This document shows, piece by piece, positions 1 to 8,193 of a stretch of 64,000 nucleotides of DNA. Numbering within the stretch: the first letter of the stretch is position 1; the number at the start of each line of letters is the position of its first letter. This stretch comes from Chryseobacterium sp. GTDB lineage: Bacteria > Bacteroidota > Bacteroidia > Flavobacteriales > Weeksellaceae. The stretch lies in the NCBI GenBank assembly GCA_027492795.1, contig JAPUEB010000006.1:269089-333088 (forward strand), read 5' to 3'. The notes under the pieces were generated by a model. It saw nothing but the letters and a program-made list of their open reading frames with translations, was not told the origin of the DNA and ran no database searches. Made by a program: the position numbers and the translations under genes.

Positions 1-228
1 AATAATGTTTTTTAATGAGGAATGATATTCAACTATTTTAAAATCATTCAACAATTTGGTAATTGTAAGTTGTTCATTTTCGGTCAGAAAATTGAATGAT
101 AAAAGTTCAATCTCCGTAACAAATGAAGTGTAAACATCCTTATTTTGAATAATTTCCACCACGTTTTCATCACCTTGAGTAAGGTAAATAATGATATTGG
201 TATCTACAAAAATTCTATCGGTCTCCAT
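1..228 (-). CDS. PIN-domain toxin (VapC-like), 3' part beyond window
   Basis: Reading the minus strand from the ATG at 226-228 gives 76 codons open to the window edge. The product starts with the PIN signature IFVDTNIIIYL (Asp9 as first metal ligand) and has an acidic TEIELLSF stretch around residues 38-45, where the second PIN acid lies. PIN toxins are Mg-dependent ribonucleases of type II toxin-antitoxin pairs, usually about 130 residues, so roughly 40% is missing. The start overlaps the 3' end of the upstream small gene by 14 nt, the usual antitoxin-then-toxin layout. The tRNA or rRNA target cannot be predicted. Confidence 0.8.
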   Translation of the reverse strand, partial: METDRIFVDTNIIIYLTQGDENVVEIIQNKDVYTSFVTEIELLSFNFLTENEQLTITKLLNDFKIVEYHSSLKNII

Positions 229-400
229 TTCTCAACTCTTCTTGCAATTTATTGGGGTCTAAATTTTCAAACGACTTTATCGCTCCACAATATTTTTTTG
301 CATCAAATCCTTTTTGAGATTTTGCCTTTTTCTTTTGCATTTCTTTTAGAATCTTATTAAATTCTTTAGCAGTTGTATTTTTTTTGATAATTACAGTCAT
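215..400 (-). CDS. small antitoxin-like protein of a PIN-toxin pair
   Basis: A 61-residue Lys/Glu-rich product with a short beta-like start (MTVIIKK) and a helical KEFNKILKEMQKKK segment, ending NGDR. It matches no DNA-binding antitoxin family that I can name. The call rests on size, charge, position directly upstream of a PIN toxin, and the 14-nt overlap. Bacteroidota PIN toxins often have such short unclassified partners that neutralise the toxin through a C-terminal segment; that role is inferred here. It begins 30 nt after the sufB stop, so the pair could be cotranscribed with suf genes. Confidence 0.65.
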   Translation of the reverse strand: MTVIIKKNTTAKEFNKILKEMQKKKAKSQKGFDAKKYCGAIKSFENLDPNKLQEELRNGDR

Positions 401-430
401 AGGAATAATTTTCTTTAAAATTACAAAATT

Positions 431-1879
431 CTATCCAACACTTCCTTCCAAAGAAATTTCTAAAAGTTTCTGCGCTTCAATTGCAAATTCCATCGGTAAT
501 TTGTTTAATACTTCTTTGCTGAAACCATTCACAATCAATGCGATTGCTTTTTCGGTGTCGATTCCGCGTTGATTGCAGTAGAAAATTTGGTCTTCGCCAA
601 TTTTGGAGGTTGTGGCTTCGTGTTCCAACTGTGCAGTTGGGTCTTTTATTTCGATGTATGGAAAAGTGTGGGCGCCACATTCATTTCCCATCAACAAACT
701 GTCGCATTGCGAAAAATTTCTTGCTCCTTTTGCAGAAGGCATTACTTTTACTAAACCTCGGTAAGAATTGTTTGATTTTCCTGCCGAAATTCCTTTGGAA
801 ATAATGGTGGAACGAGAGTTTTTACCAATGTGAATCATCTTCGTTCCGGTATCTGCATATTGATGATTGTTCGTAACAGCGATGGAATAAAACTCTCCGA
901 TAGAATTATCACCTTTCAAAATACAACTCGGATATTTCCAAGTTACTGCAGAACCTGTTTCAACCTGCGTCCACGAAATTTTTGCATTTTTTTCGCAAAC
1001 GCCACGTTTCGTTACAAAATTGAAAACGCCTCCTTTTCCATTTGCATCTCCCGGAAACCAGTTTTGCACGGTGGAATATTTTATTTCGGCATCGTCCATC
1101 GCAATTAACTCTACAACTGCGGCGTGCAATTGGTTTTCGTCTCTTGCAGGAGCGGTGCAACCTTCCAAATAGGAAACGTAACTTCCTTCATCAGCAATAA
1201 CCAGGGTTCTTTCAAATTGTCCGGTTCCTTCTTTGTTGATTCGGAAATACGTGGAAAGTTCCATCGGACATTTTACACCTTTCGGAATGTAGCAGAAACT
1301 TCCGTCGGAAAATACCGCAGAATTCAGCGCTGCATAGAAATTATCGCCTCTTGGAACGACTTTTCCGATGTATTTTTTAACCAAATCTCCGTGATTTTGA
1401 ATCGCTTCGGAAATTGAACAGAAAATAATGCCTTTTTCTTTCAAAGTTTCTTGAAAGGTAGTTTTTACGGAAACGGAATCCATTACAATATCAACTGCAA
1501 CTCCCGAAAGTCTTTTCTGTTCCTCGATGTTGATACCCAGTTTTGCAAAAGTTTTCAAAAGTTCCGGATCAACTTCATCTAAACTTGCCAATTCCGGTTT
1601 TTGTTTTGGTGCGGCGTAATAGGAAATTGCTTGAAAATCAGGCTTTTCGTAAGTGATATTTGCCCAATCCGGTTCTTCCATTTTTTGCCAAATTCTGAAA
1701 GATTCCAAACGCCAATCGGTCATCCAACTTGGCTCGTTTTTCTTTTCGGAAATCATACGGACAATGTCCTCGTTTAAACCAATAGGAAAATCCTCGTATT
1801 CTATATCTGTATAAAATCCCGCTTCGTATTCTTTGGTTTTCAGATCTTCTCGGAGATCGTCTTCGGTATATTTTGCCAT
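431..1879 (-). CDS. sufB: Fe-S cluster assembly scaffold SufB
   Basis: A 482-residue product of full family length. SufB forms the SufBC2D scaffold that builds Fe-S clusters in the cytoplasm under oxidative or iron stress. Visible signatures include YLEGCTAP, the core [13 protein letters not shown], the [12 protein letters not shown] stretch and the C-terminal CNQRGID segment; the Cys near GAHTFP and the Glu-rich C-terminal core are typical scaffold residues. It follows sufA in the same direction. sufC and sufD, normally next, are not within the 430 bases left in the window; an antitoxin/PIN pair follows instead. sufS lies about 4 kb away, on the same strand but apart. Confidence 0.96.
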   Translation of the reverse strand: MAKYTEDDLREDLKTKEYEAGFYTDIEYEDFPIGLNEDIVRMISEKKNEPSWMTDWRLESFRIWQKMEEPDWANITYEKPDFQAISYYAAPKQKPELASLDEVDPELLKTFAKLGINIEEQKRLSGVAVDIVMDSVSVKTTFQETLKEKGIIFCSISEAIQNHGDLVKKYIGKVVPRGDNFYAALNSAVFSDGSFCYIPKGVKCPMELSTYFRINKEGTGQFERTLVIADEGSYVSYLEGCTAPARDENQLHAAVVELIAMDDAEIKYSTVQNWFPGDANGKGGVFNFVTKRGVCEKNAKISWTQVETGSAVTWKYPSCILKGDNSIGEFYSIAVTNNHQYADTGTKMIHIGKNSRSTIISKGISAGKSNNSYRGLVKVMPSAKGARNFSQCDSLLMGNECGAHTFPYIEIKDPTAQLEHEATTSKIGEDQIFYCNQRGIDTEKAIALIVNGFSKEVLNKLPMEFAIEAQKLLEISLEGSVG

Positions 1880-1885
1880 AAAATT

Positions 1886-1949
1886 AGATTTCAGATTTCA
1901 GATTTCAGATTTCAGACGAGAAAAGTCTGTTGTCTGATGTCTGAAATCT
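1886..1949. repeat. AGATTTC tandem repeat with inverted partner
   Basis: The sufA-sufB gap holds four tandem copies of the 7-mer AGATTTC (about 1886-1916) followed 22 nt later by an inverted partner GTCTGAAATCT (1939-1949), which can pair with the last copy over 11 bp. There is no T-tract, so it is not a standard terminator. It belongs to the class of palindromic tandem-word repeats found between many genes here. Confidence 0.75.
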
Positions 1950-1954
1950 AGTGT

Positions 1955-2284
1955 CTATAAACTAAAAGATTCGCCACAACCACAAGTTCTTGAAGCATTC
2001 GGATTATTAAAAACAAATCCTTTTCCGTTCAGTCCGCCAGAAAACTCAAGCGTTGTTCCTGCAAGATATAGGATGGATTTTTTTTCAATAATGACCTTTA
2101 TGCCGTTATCTTCAAAAATTTGGTCGTTTTCTTCCTTTTTATTATCGAATTTCAAAACATATTCAAGCCCAGAACATCCACCGCTTTTCACACCAACACG
2201 AATGTAGTCGGTTTCTGGGTTGAAACCGTCTTCCGTCATCAGTTGGATGGCTTTTTGTTTTGCTGTGTCGCTAACTTTAATCAT
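1955..2284 (-). CDS. sufA: SufA/HesB-type iron-sulfur carrier
   Basis: A 109-residue A-type carrier that receives Fe-S clusters from the Suf scaffold and passes them to apoproteins. The three conserved cysteines are present: one in SGGCSGLEYV and two in the C-terminal CGCGESF. First gene of the minus-strand suf segment; a good Bacteroidota promoter lies 29 nt before its ATG. SufA, IscA and ErpA cannot be separated by sequence alone, so the name rests on its position next to sufB. Confidence 0.93.
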   Translation of the reverse strand: MIKVSDTAKQKAIQLMTEDGFNPETDYIRVGVKSGGCSGLEYVLKFDNKKEENDQIFEDNGIKVIIEKKSILYLAGTTLEFSGGLNGKGFVFNNPNASRTCGCGESFSL

Positions 2285-2312
2285 TGTTTTTATTTAGAAT
2301 GATTTTAGATTG

Positions 2313-2344
2313 CAAATATACAAGGTATTAAATTGATAATCAAA
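2313..2344 (-). promoter_or_regulatory. sufA promoter (TTTG-N20-TATATTTG)
   Basis: On the minus strand TTTG (2341-2344) is followed after exactly 20 nt by TATATTTG (2313-2320), matching the Bacteroidota -33/-7 consensus TTTG/TAnnTTTG. The sufA ATG is 29 nt downstream. This is the best two-box match that I found. Confidence 0.75.
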
Positions 2345-2518
2345 TTTGTTGTTTTCTTTTAACTATAATTATGATTGATATTCTTTTATTCGATGATTTT
2401 TCTTTCTAGTAAAATTCTAAGGGAAATAGTTCTAAGGTTCTTGCTTTTTCAAGAAGCAGTATAACTCATGCAAACAACAAATTTTTATTATCTTTCCCAT
2501 TCCAAATTTTTTTTGAAT

Positions 2519-4363
2519 ATGAAAAAGAACCTCTTCATATTGGTTTTATTGGTGTTTGGTAGTTTTCAGGCACAAAAAGTACCTTATTATCAGCAATTTG
2601 CAAAGTATAAAATGGACATCGACATCGATGCTAAAAACTTTACATACACCGGAAATCAAACTTTAACCTATACCAATAATTCTCCTGATGAGCTGAAAGT
2701 TGTGTATTTTCATCTTTATTGGAATGCCTTTAAGGCAGGTTCTATGATGGATCAACGCGCTCAAAGTCAAGGAAAAGTTGGAGATTCCAGATTGCAGGTT
2801 AATGGTGTTTCAAGATTGGCCTCTATTCCAAAAAATGAGGAAGGAGCGCAAAACATTCACTGGATTAAGCAAAATGGTAAAAATTTGAAGTTTGAAATTC
2901 AGGAAACCATTATGAAAGTGGAGCTTGCAGAAGCTATAAAACCCAATTCTTCTACCACATTCACGATGGAGTGGGATGCTGTAATTCCTATGCAAATTCG
3001 CCGTTCGGGAAGAAATAACCGTGAAGGAATCGACATGTCGATGACGCAATGGTACCCAAAAATTGCAGAATACGATTACGAAGGATGGGGAACTTTTGAC
3101 TATATCGGAAGAGAATTTCATGCGCCGTTTGCAGATTTTGAGGTGAATATTAAAATCGATAAAGATTATGTGATTGGCGCAGGTGGAACTTTGGAAAATC
3201 CTTTAGAGGTAAAAGGTTACGACCAAAATGCTTCCATTAAAACAGATTCAAAAAATAAGGCAACTTGGAAATGGACAGCAAAAAATATCCTCGATTTTGC
3301 TTTTGCTGCCGACAAAGATTATACGGTGGAAACTTTCACGATTCTGGACGGTCCGAAAATCTATTACGTTTATCAAAAATCCGAAAAAACCAAACTTTGG
3401 GAAGAAAGTAAGCCTTACGTTACCAAATTTTTCCAACTTATGAATGCCACGATGGGGAAATACGCTTATCCGAGTTACGCTTTTATACAAGGCGGCGACG
3501 GCGGAATGGAATACGGAATGTGCACCTTGATGCTTGGTGAAGGAAGAAGCTTGGAAGGATTGGTAGGTTTAATGGTTCACGAAGGAGGACACTCTTGGAA
3601 CCAGCACATGTTGGCCTTCAACGAAAGCGTTCGACCTTGGATGGATGAGGGTTTTACAAGCTATTATGATGATTTGATTATGCATCAGCTTTTTCCGCCA
3701 AAAGAACCTGTCGCGAATCCGTTTCTTGGTTCCATAAAATCTTATGTTAATTTTACAAAAACCGGAAAAGAAGAACCAGCGGTTTGGTTAGCCGATCATC
3801 ACGACGGCGGAAGTGCTTACTCCATAGCATCTTATGTAAAAGGAAGCCTTTTTTTGGTGCAATTGGGCTATATCGTGGGCGAACAAAATTTGTCATTAAT
3901 CATGAAAGAATTTTTCAACCAATGGAAAATGAAACATCCAACCGACAGAGATTTCCTGCACATTGCCCAAAAAATTTCGGGAATGGATTTGCAATGGTTT
4001 CTGCATTATTGGATCAATACCACGAAAACAATTGACTATTCCATAAAAAATGTGGAATACGGAAAAGATACCACCACAATTACACTTGCCAACAACGGCG
4101 GAGTACCAATGCCGATAGATTTTTCAGTTTTAACTAAGGAAAACAAGGTGGTAAATTACCAAATCCCGATGAATATGACGAGAGAATGGAAAAAGAACGA
4201 TATTTACGGTGATTTTAAAACATTAAAATATTGGGCTTGGACACAGAAAGAATATTCTTTCACCATTCCGTTTTCAAAATCGCAAATTTCTGCTTTAGGG
4301 ATAGATTTTTCTCAGCGACTTGCAGATATAAATCAAGAGGATAACTTTGTGGAAGTGAAATAA
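2519..4363 (+). CDS. M1-family metallopeptidase, secreted
   Basis: The start is taken at the ATG at 2519 because it gives a clean signal peptide (MKKNLFILVLLVFGSFQAQ); an upstream ATG at 2468 would add 17 unlikely residues. The mature protein is a zinc aminopeptidase of the M1 gluzincin family: HEGGHSW (first His about residue 354) gives the two zinc His, and WMDEGF 18-19 residues on gives the zinc Glu. GGMEYG just upstream resembles the GxMEN substrate-binding motif with Tyr in place of Asn. 614 residues; probably periplasmic or surface peptide degradation. Divergent from the suf genes. Confidence 0.92.
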   Translation: MKKNLFILVLLVFGSFQAQKVPYYQQFAKYKMDIDIDAKNFTYTGNQTLTYTNNSPDELKVVYFHLYWNAFKAGSMMDQRAQSQGKVGDSRLQVNGVSRLASIPKNEEGAQNIHWIKQNGKNLKFEIQETIMKVELAEAIKPNSSTTFTMEWDAVIPMQIRRSGRNNREGIDMSMTQWYPKIAEYDYEGWGTFDYIGREFHAPFADFEVNIKIDKDYVIGAGGTLENPLEVKGYDQNASIKTDSKNKATWKWTAKNILDFAFAADKDYTVETFTILDGPKIYYVYQKSEKTKLWEESKPYVTKFFQLMNATMGKYAYPSYAFIQGGDGGMEYGMCTLMLGEGRSLEGLVGLMVHEGGHSWNQHMLAFNESVRPWMDEGFTSYYDDLIMHQLFPPKEPVANPFLGSIKSYVNFTKTGKEEPAVWLADHHDGGSAYSIASYVKGSLFLVQLGYIVGEQNLSLIMKEFFNQWKMKHPTDRDFLHIAQKISGMDLQWFLHYWINTTKTIDYSIKNVEYGKDTTTITLANNGGVPMPIDFSVLTKENKVVNYQIPMNMTREWKKNDIYGDFKTLKYWAWTQKEYSFTIPFSKSQISALGIDFSQRLADINQEDNFVEVK

Positions 4364-4366
4364 TTT

Positions 4367-4466
4367 TTGTTTGAGAATTTGAAATTGTTTGACAGATTTG
4401 ATAAAGTTCTTTGCTCAAACGACTTCAAACAAAATCAAACAAAGTCAAACCATATTAAACCAAAAA
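4367..4466. repeat. TCAAACAAA-type palindromic tandem repeat in the coaX leader
   Basis: The gap between the M1 peptidase and coaX is filled by two opposed arms. The right arm (about 4420-4466) has TCAAAC words spaced 9-10 nt apart; the left arm (4367-4405) reads TTTGTTTGA, TTTGAAATTG, TTTGACAG, the same word family on the other strand. The coaX ATG follows within a few bases, so the repeat forms most of its mRNA leader. Confidence 0.65.
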
Positions 4467-4471
4467 ACCAA

Positions 4472-5230
4472 ATGACTTCAATTGTAATAAACATCGGGAA
4501 TACCAATATCCGTTTCGGACTTTTTGATGATGATAACTGCGATATTTCGTGGATTATGAACACCAAGCCGTACCGAACCAGCGACGAGCTGCAAATGCAG
4601 TTCATGATGATGTATCAAACACACAAAATTGAAGCGGAACAAATTGAAAAAATCATCATAGGTTCAGTAGTTCCGCAGCTTACTCATGACGTGGTACGAG
4701 CGATTGAAAAGATTCATGGTAAAAAACCGGTTATTGTGGATAGAACTACACCTTCCGATGTTCAGCCAAAATCGAAACAGATGGGAACCGATATTTATGC
4801 CAATTTAGTTGCTGCACATTACCTTTATCCCGGAAAAAAGAAAATTATTTTTGATTTCGGAACTGCACTCACCGCAAGTTGTATCGACGAAAATGGAGAA
4901 ACCATCGGTGTAATTATCGCTCCAGGAATTATTACTTCTTTAAATTCTCTAATTCACGACACCGCGCAACTTCCTGAAATAGAATTGGTAAAGCCAAAAT
5001 CGGTTTTAGGTTTAGACACGGTTTCCTGTATGCAAAGCGGAATGGTTTACGGATTTTTGGGAATGGTAGAAGGTTTTGTAGATCGAATTAATGACGAAGT
5101 TCAGGATGATTGTTTTGTAGTTGCAACTGGCGGCGTTTCGCACGTTTATAAGCCTTTAACGGATAAAATTCACGTTGCAGACCGTCTTCACACTTTGAAA
5201 GGTTTGTATTTTTTGGGTAAAGATTTGTAG
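4472..5230 (+). CDS. coaX: type III pantothenate kinase CoaX
   Basis: ATP-dependent phosphorylation of pantothenate, the first step of CoA synthesis. Start at 4472 (MTSIVINIGNTNIRFG); a longer in-frame reading from 4367 would run through repeat DNA and is rejected. 252 residues, normal for type III. Motifs: the phosphate-1 loop INIGNTN, FDFGTALTAS (phosphate-2), IAPGI and the VATGGVSH dimer-interface segment. The first loop has Asn where most type III enzymes have Asp (DxGNT). I recall the Asn form in Chryseobacterium-type CoaX, so it is probably clade-specific. Confidence 0.93.
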   Translation: MTSIVINIGNTNIRFGLFDDDNCDISWIMNTKPYRTSDELQMQFMMMYQTHKIEAEQIEKIIIGSVVPQLTHDVVRAIEKIHGKKPVIVDRTTPSDVQPKSKQMGTDIYANLVAAHYLYPGKKKIIFDFGTALTASCIDENGETIGVIIAPGIITSLNSLIHDTAQLPEIELVKPKSVLGLDTVSCMQSGMVYGFLGMVEGFVDRINDEVQDDCFVVATGGVSHVYKPLTDKIHVADRLHTLKGLYFLGKDL

Positions 5231-5259
5231 AGAAGCCATTTATCGAGTACCACGAAAGT

Positions 5260-5691
5260 TTATCTTTTATTTTTAAAAAAATCTTTCACTATCGCAGAAC
5301 ATTCATTTTCCAAAACTCCGGAAACAATCTCTGTTTTCGGGTGAAGCGACAGATTTTTGTTGATAAATCCTCTTTGTTCGTCTCTCGCGCCAATCACAAC
5401 TTTAGAAATTTGCGACCAGTTCAGCGCGCCGCAGCACATTACGCAAGGCTCCAGTGTAACGTACATCGTACAGTTTTGCAGATATTTTCCGCCTAAAAAA
5501 TTTGCTGCGGAAGTGATTGCCTGCATTTCTGCGTGCGCTGTAACGTCGTTTAAAGTTTCGGTAAGATTGTGTGCTCTTGCGATAACTCTGTTATTAGAAA
5601 CAACGATACAACCAATAGGAACTTCGTCTTTTTCCAAAGCATATTGTGCTTCCTGCAAAGCCATTTTCATGAAATATTCGTCGGTAAACAT
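5260..5691 (-). CDS. tadA: tRNA-specific adenosine deaminase TadA-type
   Basis: A 143-residue zinc deaminase that converts A34 of a tRNA anticodon to inosine. Zinc and proton-shuttle residues are visible: HAEMQAI (His53, Glu55) and PCVMCCGAL (Cys83, Cys86). Length and the VPIGCIVV start fit TadA better than cytosine or guanine deaminases, but a related nucleoside deaminase cannot be fully excluded. It begins 23 nt after the sufS stop on the same strand, so the two are probably cotranscribed. Confidence 0.88.
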   Translation of the reverse strand: MFTDEYFMKMALQEAQYALEKDEVPIGCIVVSNNRVIARAHNLTETLNDVTAHAEMQAITSAANFLGGKYLQNCTMYVTLEPCVMCCGALNWSQISKVVIGARDEQRGFINKNLSLHPKTEIVSGVLENECSAIVKDFFKNKR

Positions 5692-5714
5692 AATGAATTC
5701 TATTTTTTTTAAAA

Positions 5715-6941
5715 TTAAGAAAGCATTCTTTGCGCTTTTTTCACCCCTTCTACCAAAGCATCAATTTCCTCAAGAGTATTATACACCGCAAAACTTGCAC
5801 GAACAGTTCCTGCAATATTGAAAAAATCCATAATCGGTTGTGTACAATGGTGACCGGTTCTTACGGCAATTCCCATTTTATCCAAAATCATCCCGACATC
5901 GGAGGAAATTCCGGAATTTAAAAGATTGAAAGACACAACCCCGGCTCTTTTTGCCGTTTCTCCGTAGATTTTTAGATTTTCAATTCCTAATAGTTGCTTT
6001 TGAGCGTATTCCAGAAGCTCGTTTTCGTGGTTTTGAATATTTTCTTGACCGATTTTTTCAATAAAGTCAATTGCCGCTCCCAAAGCGATATTTCCGCCAA
6101 CATTGGGTGTTCCTGCCTCGAATTTGAAAGGCAAATCTGCATAAGTAGTTTTCTCAAAACTGCAAACTGCTATCATTTCGCCACCACCGTGAAAAGGTTG
6201 TAGTTTTTCTAAAACCTCCTTTTTTCCGTAAAGAACGCCAACTCCCATTGGTGCGTACATTTTGTGACCGGAAAAAACGAAAAAATCGCAATCCATTTTC
6301 TGAACATCAATTTTGAAATGCGGAGCAGATTGCGCCCCATCAATTACGATGAATGCATCAGAATTCTTTCTGGTTTTTGAAATAATTTCTTCGATAGGAT
6401 TGATAATTCCCAGTGCGTTGGAAACCTGATTTACAGAAACAATTTTCGTTTTTTCCGATAAATTTTTATCTAAAAAATCGAGTTTCAGCATTCCATTTTC
6501 GTCCATTGGAATTACTTTCAGAATGGCTCCTGTTCTTTCACAAAGCATTTGCCACGGAACGATGTTGGAGTGGTGTTCCAGATAAGAAATGATGATTTCG
6601 TCGCCTTTTTTTAAAATATTTGAATTTCCGATGGAATAGGCAATTAAATTGAGCGCTTCCGTAGTCCCTCGCGTGAAAATCACTTCGTAATCGTGTTCTG
6701 CGTTGATGAATTTCTGGATTTTTCTGCGTGAAAGTTCCATTTCTTCGGTCGCGAGTTGGCTTAAGGTGTGAATTCCGCGATGAACATTGGCGTTGATTTC
6801 GGTGTAATATTTTTCCCAAGACTGCAAAACGGAAATCGGTTTTTGGGAAGTTGCTGCATTATCGAGGTAAACCAAAGGTTTTCCGTTGATTTTTTGGTTT
6901 AAAATTGGGTATTGGGAGCGGATATTTTGTAAATCGAACAT
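5715..6941 (-). CDS. sufS: cysteine desulfurase SufS
   Basis: A 408-residue PLP enzyme that removes sulfur from cysteine for the Suf Fe-S system. YLDNAATSQKP, SYLEHHSNIVPWQ, the PLP lysine in FSGHKMYAPMG and the catalytic Cys (about residue 366) in RTGHHCTQP are all present; the motif around the Cys marks the group II (SufS) type rather than NifS/IscS. It sits about 4 kb from sufAB with three unrelated genes between. tadA follows directly. Confidence 0.95.
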   Translation of the reverse strand: MFDLQNIRSQYPILNQKINGKPLVYLDNAATSQKPISVLQSWEKYYTEINANVHRGIHTLSQLATEEMELSRRKIQKFINAEHDYEVIFTRGTTEALNLIAYSIGNSNILKKGDEIIISYLEHHSNIVPWQMLCERTGAILKVIPMDENGMLKLDFLDKNLSEKTKIVSVNQVSNALGIINPIEEIISKTRKNSDAFIVIDGAQSAPHFKIDVQKMDCDFFVFSGHKMYAPMGVGVLYGKKEVLEKLQPFHGGGEMIAVCSFEKTTYADLPFKFEAGTPNVGGNIALGAAIDFIEKIGQENIQNHENELLEYAQKQLLGIENLKIYGETAKRAGVVSFNLLNSGISSDVGMILDKMGIAVRTGHHCTQPIMDFFNIAGTVRASFAVYNTLEEIDALVEGVKKAQRMLS

Positions 6942-6979
6942 TTTTGAAAATTTCGGAAACTTGTTTTATAAAACCTAAT

Positions 6980-7952
6980 ATATTTTTTACCACATATTTA
7001 TATATGTTTTTCGGTGATAATTATTTACTTCAGTTTCTTCATTGTGTTACTTTCTGTTAGTGATTTCATTTGAGTTATTGCTACTTTATTAAGTTGCAAA
7101 AGTCTTTCTCTTTGCGACAAACCTTGCCCTATAAGCAGAGCATTGATACTTTCCATATTGCTTAAAACCACCAACTGCTCTAAAGTGGCATAATCTCTGA
7201 TATTTCCATTTTTGTTTAAATTATTGTTTCGCCATTCTTTTGCTGTAATTCCAAATAAAGCAACGTTCAACAAATCACCTTCGTTAGCATAAACAAAACT
7301 AGCTTGTTGTTTGGTGATTTCTCTAGGGATTAGATTTTCTTTAATTGCGTCTGTATGGATGTGATAATTTACTTTCGCCAATGTTCTTTGTAAGTTCCAT
7401 TCTAATTTTAGTCGGTCGTTTTCATCTTCTTTAAGACGTTGATATTCTTTAACTAAAAGCAACTGAAACTTAGGGCTAATCCACATTCCAAAATGAAATG
7501 CGAGGTCTTTATGGGCATAAGTTCCACCGTATCGTCCTGCCTTAGCAGTTATACCTATGGCATTTGTTGCTTCAATCCAATTTTTTACAGATAGTACAAA
7601 ATTGTTGCTTCCTGCCATATTTTTAATTGTACCGAATTCGGTATAATTAAAATTGGGATTGTACAGCGCTTCCCATTCCCCAATATATTCAATAGTGCTT
7701 TTTAGAGAGAGCCATTTAATAATAATCGCCTCCTGCATTTGGCTTTTAGCCATATCTGTTAGAGATATAAAATCATCTTTCTTTTGAGAAATAATACTTA
7801 TTTCTTTTCCTTCTATTTCTATTTTCTTGCTTTTTGCCATAGTTTTTTATCAAATTACAAATTTTTAAAAATAGTTTTTGTCTCTATTATTTCTTAAAGA
7901 CCATCGAAAATATATTATTTTTCTATGTGACTATGTGGTTTATAAAAAATAT
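6980..7952. mobile_element. possible inverted-repeat cassette carrying a KilA-N gene
   Basis: The KilA-N gene is bracketed by imperfect inverted arms. The left arm starts at 6980 (ATATTTTTT then ACCACATA at 6989-6996). The right arm, read on the minus strand from 7952, is ATATTTTTT, then ATAA, then ACCACATA (7932-7939), then GTCACATAG. Apart from the 4-nt insertion the arms match over most of 28 nt. No transposase is inside. The arm word (CACATAGT twice on the right) resembles words at other intergenic palindromes in this window. Element status is an inference. Confidence 0.45.
7025..7840 (-). CDS. KilA-N domain protein, phage-type
   Basis: A 271-residue protein. Residues 1-120 match the KilA-N fold (IISQKKDDFISLTDMAKS, later GGTYAHKDLAFHFGMWISPKFQL), a small DNA-binding domain common in phage and large DNA virus proteins. 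Residues 140-260 resemble the C-terminal region that often accompanies it in Bacteroidota (TKQQASFVYANEGDLLNVALFG). The role in bacterial chromosomes is unknown. It stands alone between inverted arms and is not part of a visible prophage. Confidence 0.85.
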   Translation of the reverse strand: MAKSKKIEIEGKEISIISQKKDDFISLTDMAKSQMQEAIIIKWLSLKSTIEYIGEWEALYNPNFNYTEFGTIKNMAGSNNFVLSVKNWIEATNAIGITAKAGRYGGTYAHKDLAFHFGMWISPKFQLLLVKEYQRLKEDENDRLKLEWNLQRTLAKVNYHIHTDAIKENLIPREITKQQASFVYANEGDLLNVALFGITAKEWRNNNLNKNGNIRDYATLEQLVVLSNMESINALLIGQGLSQRERLLQLNKVAITQMKSLTESNTMKKLK

Positions 7953-8023
7953 ACAGTTTATGAACTCATTATTTAGAATGCTTCAAATTTACGGAATTTT
8001 TTCGCAATAGGGATGGTAATGAA

Positions 8024-8133
8024 AATCCCGCAGTAAGCGATGGGAAGGATTTGGCACGAGGAATTGCAGTGGACAGCCCGACCGCGCAAATTTTCGGTGA
8101 TGGAAATGCTGCTGGAAAATCTTGCGGGGGATT
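8024..8133. repeat. GC-richer palindromic island, probable dispersed repeat
   Basis: About 110 bp, clearly richer in G+C than its surroundings, bounded by AATCCCGCA (8024-8032) and TGCGGGGGATT (8123-8133), which pair with a two-base bulge. Its plus-strand translation contains NPAVSDGKDLARGIAVDSPT. From memory I associate this string with spurious small proteins scattered over Chryseobacterium-like genomes, which would make it a dispersed repeat rather than a gene. Confidence 0.5.
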
Positions 8134-8142
8134 GCCCAAAAC

Positions 8143-8172
8143 AAAAAATCCCATCAAATAAATGACGGGATT
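8143..8172 (-). terminator. rho-independent terminator of rplY
   Basis: On the minus strand a 9-bp stem (8164-8172 with 8147-8155, one G-U pair) is followed by a run of T. It lies about 20 nt after the rplY stop. Confidence 0.8.
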
Positions 8173-8193
8173 GGTATAGACTTTTAGCAATAT

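Larger units (their letters stand above)
7841..8193. other. 353-nt gap: cassette end, repeat island, terminator
   Basis: No convincing gene. From left to right: an AT-rich stretch with the right arm of the KilA-N cassette (to 7952), a GC-richer island (about 7985-8140) and a hairpin terminator for rplY. A 73-codon minus-strand reading frame covers the island, but it has no family resemblance and looks like a by-product of the repeat. Confidence 0.7.

Noticed and set aside
1886..1916. CRISPR-like array of AGATTTC
   Set aside because: Units are contiguous 7-mers without spacers; no cas gene in the window.
5357..5821. 154-codon plus-strand frame opposite tadA
   Set aside because: Antisense to a deaminase with intact active site; no motif or start signal.
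7025..7840. Prophage carrying the KilA-N gene
   Set aside because: No integrase, capsid, tail or lysis genes nearby; neighbours are sufS and rplY.
7969..8190. 73-codon minus-strand frame over the GC-richer island
   Set aside because: No start context or family match, proline/serine-rich translation of a probable repeat, and it includes the rplY terminator.
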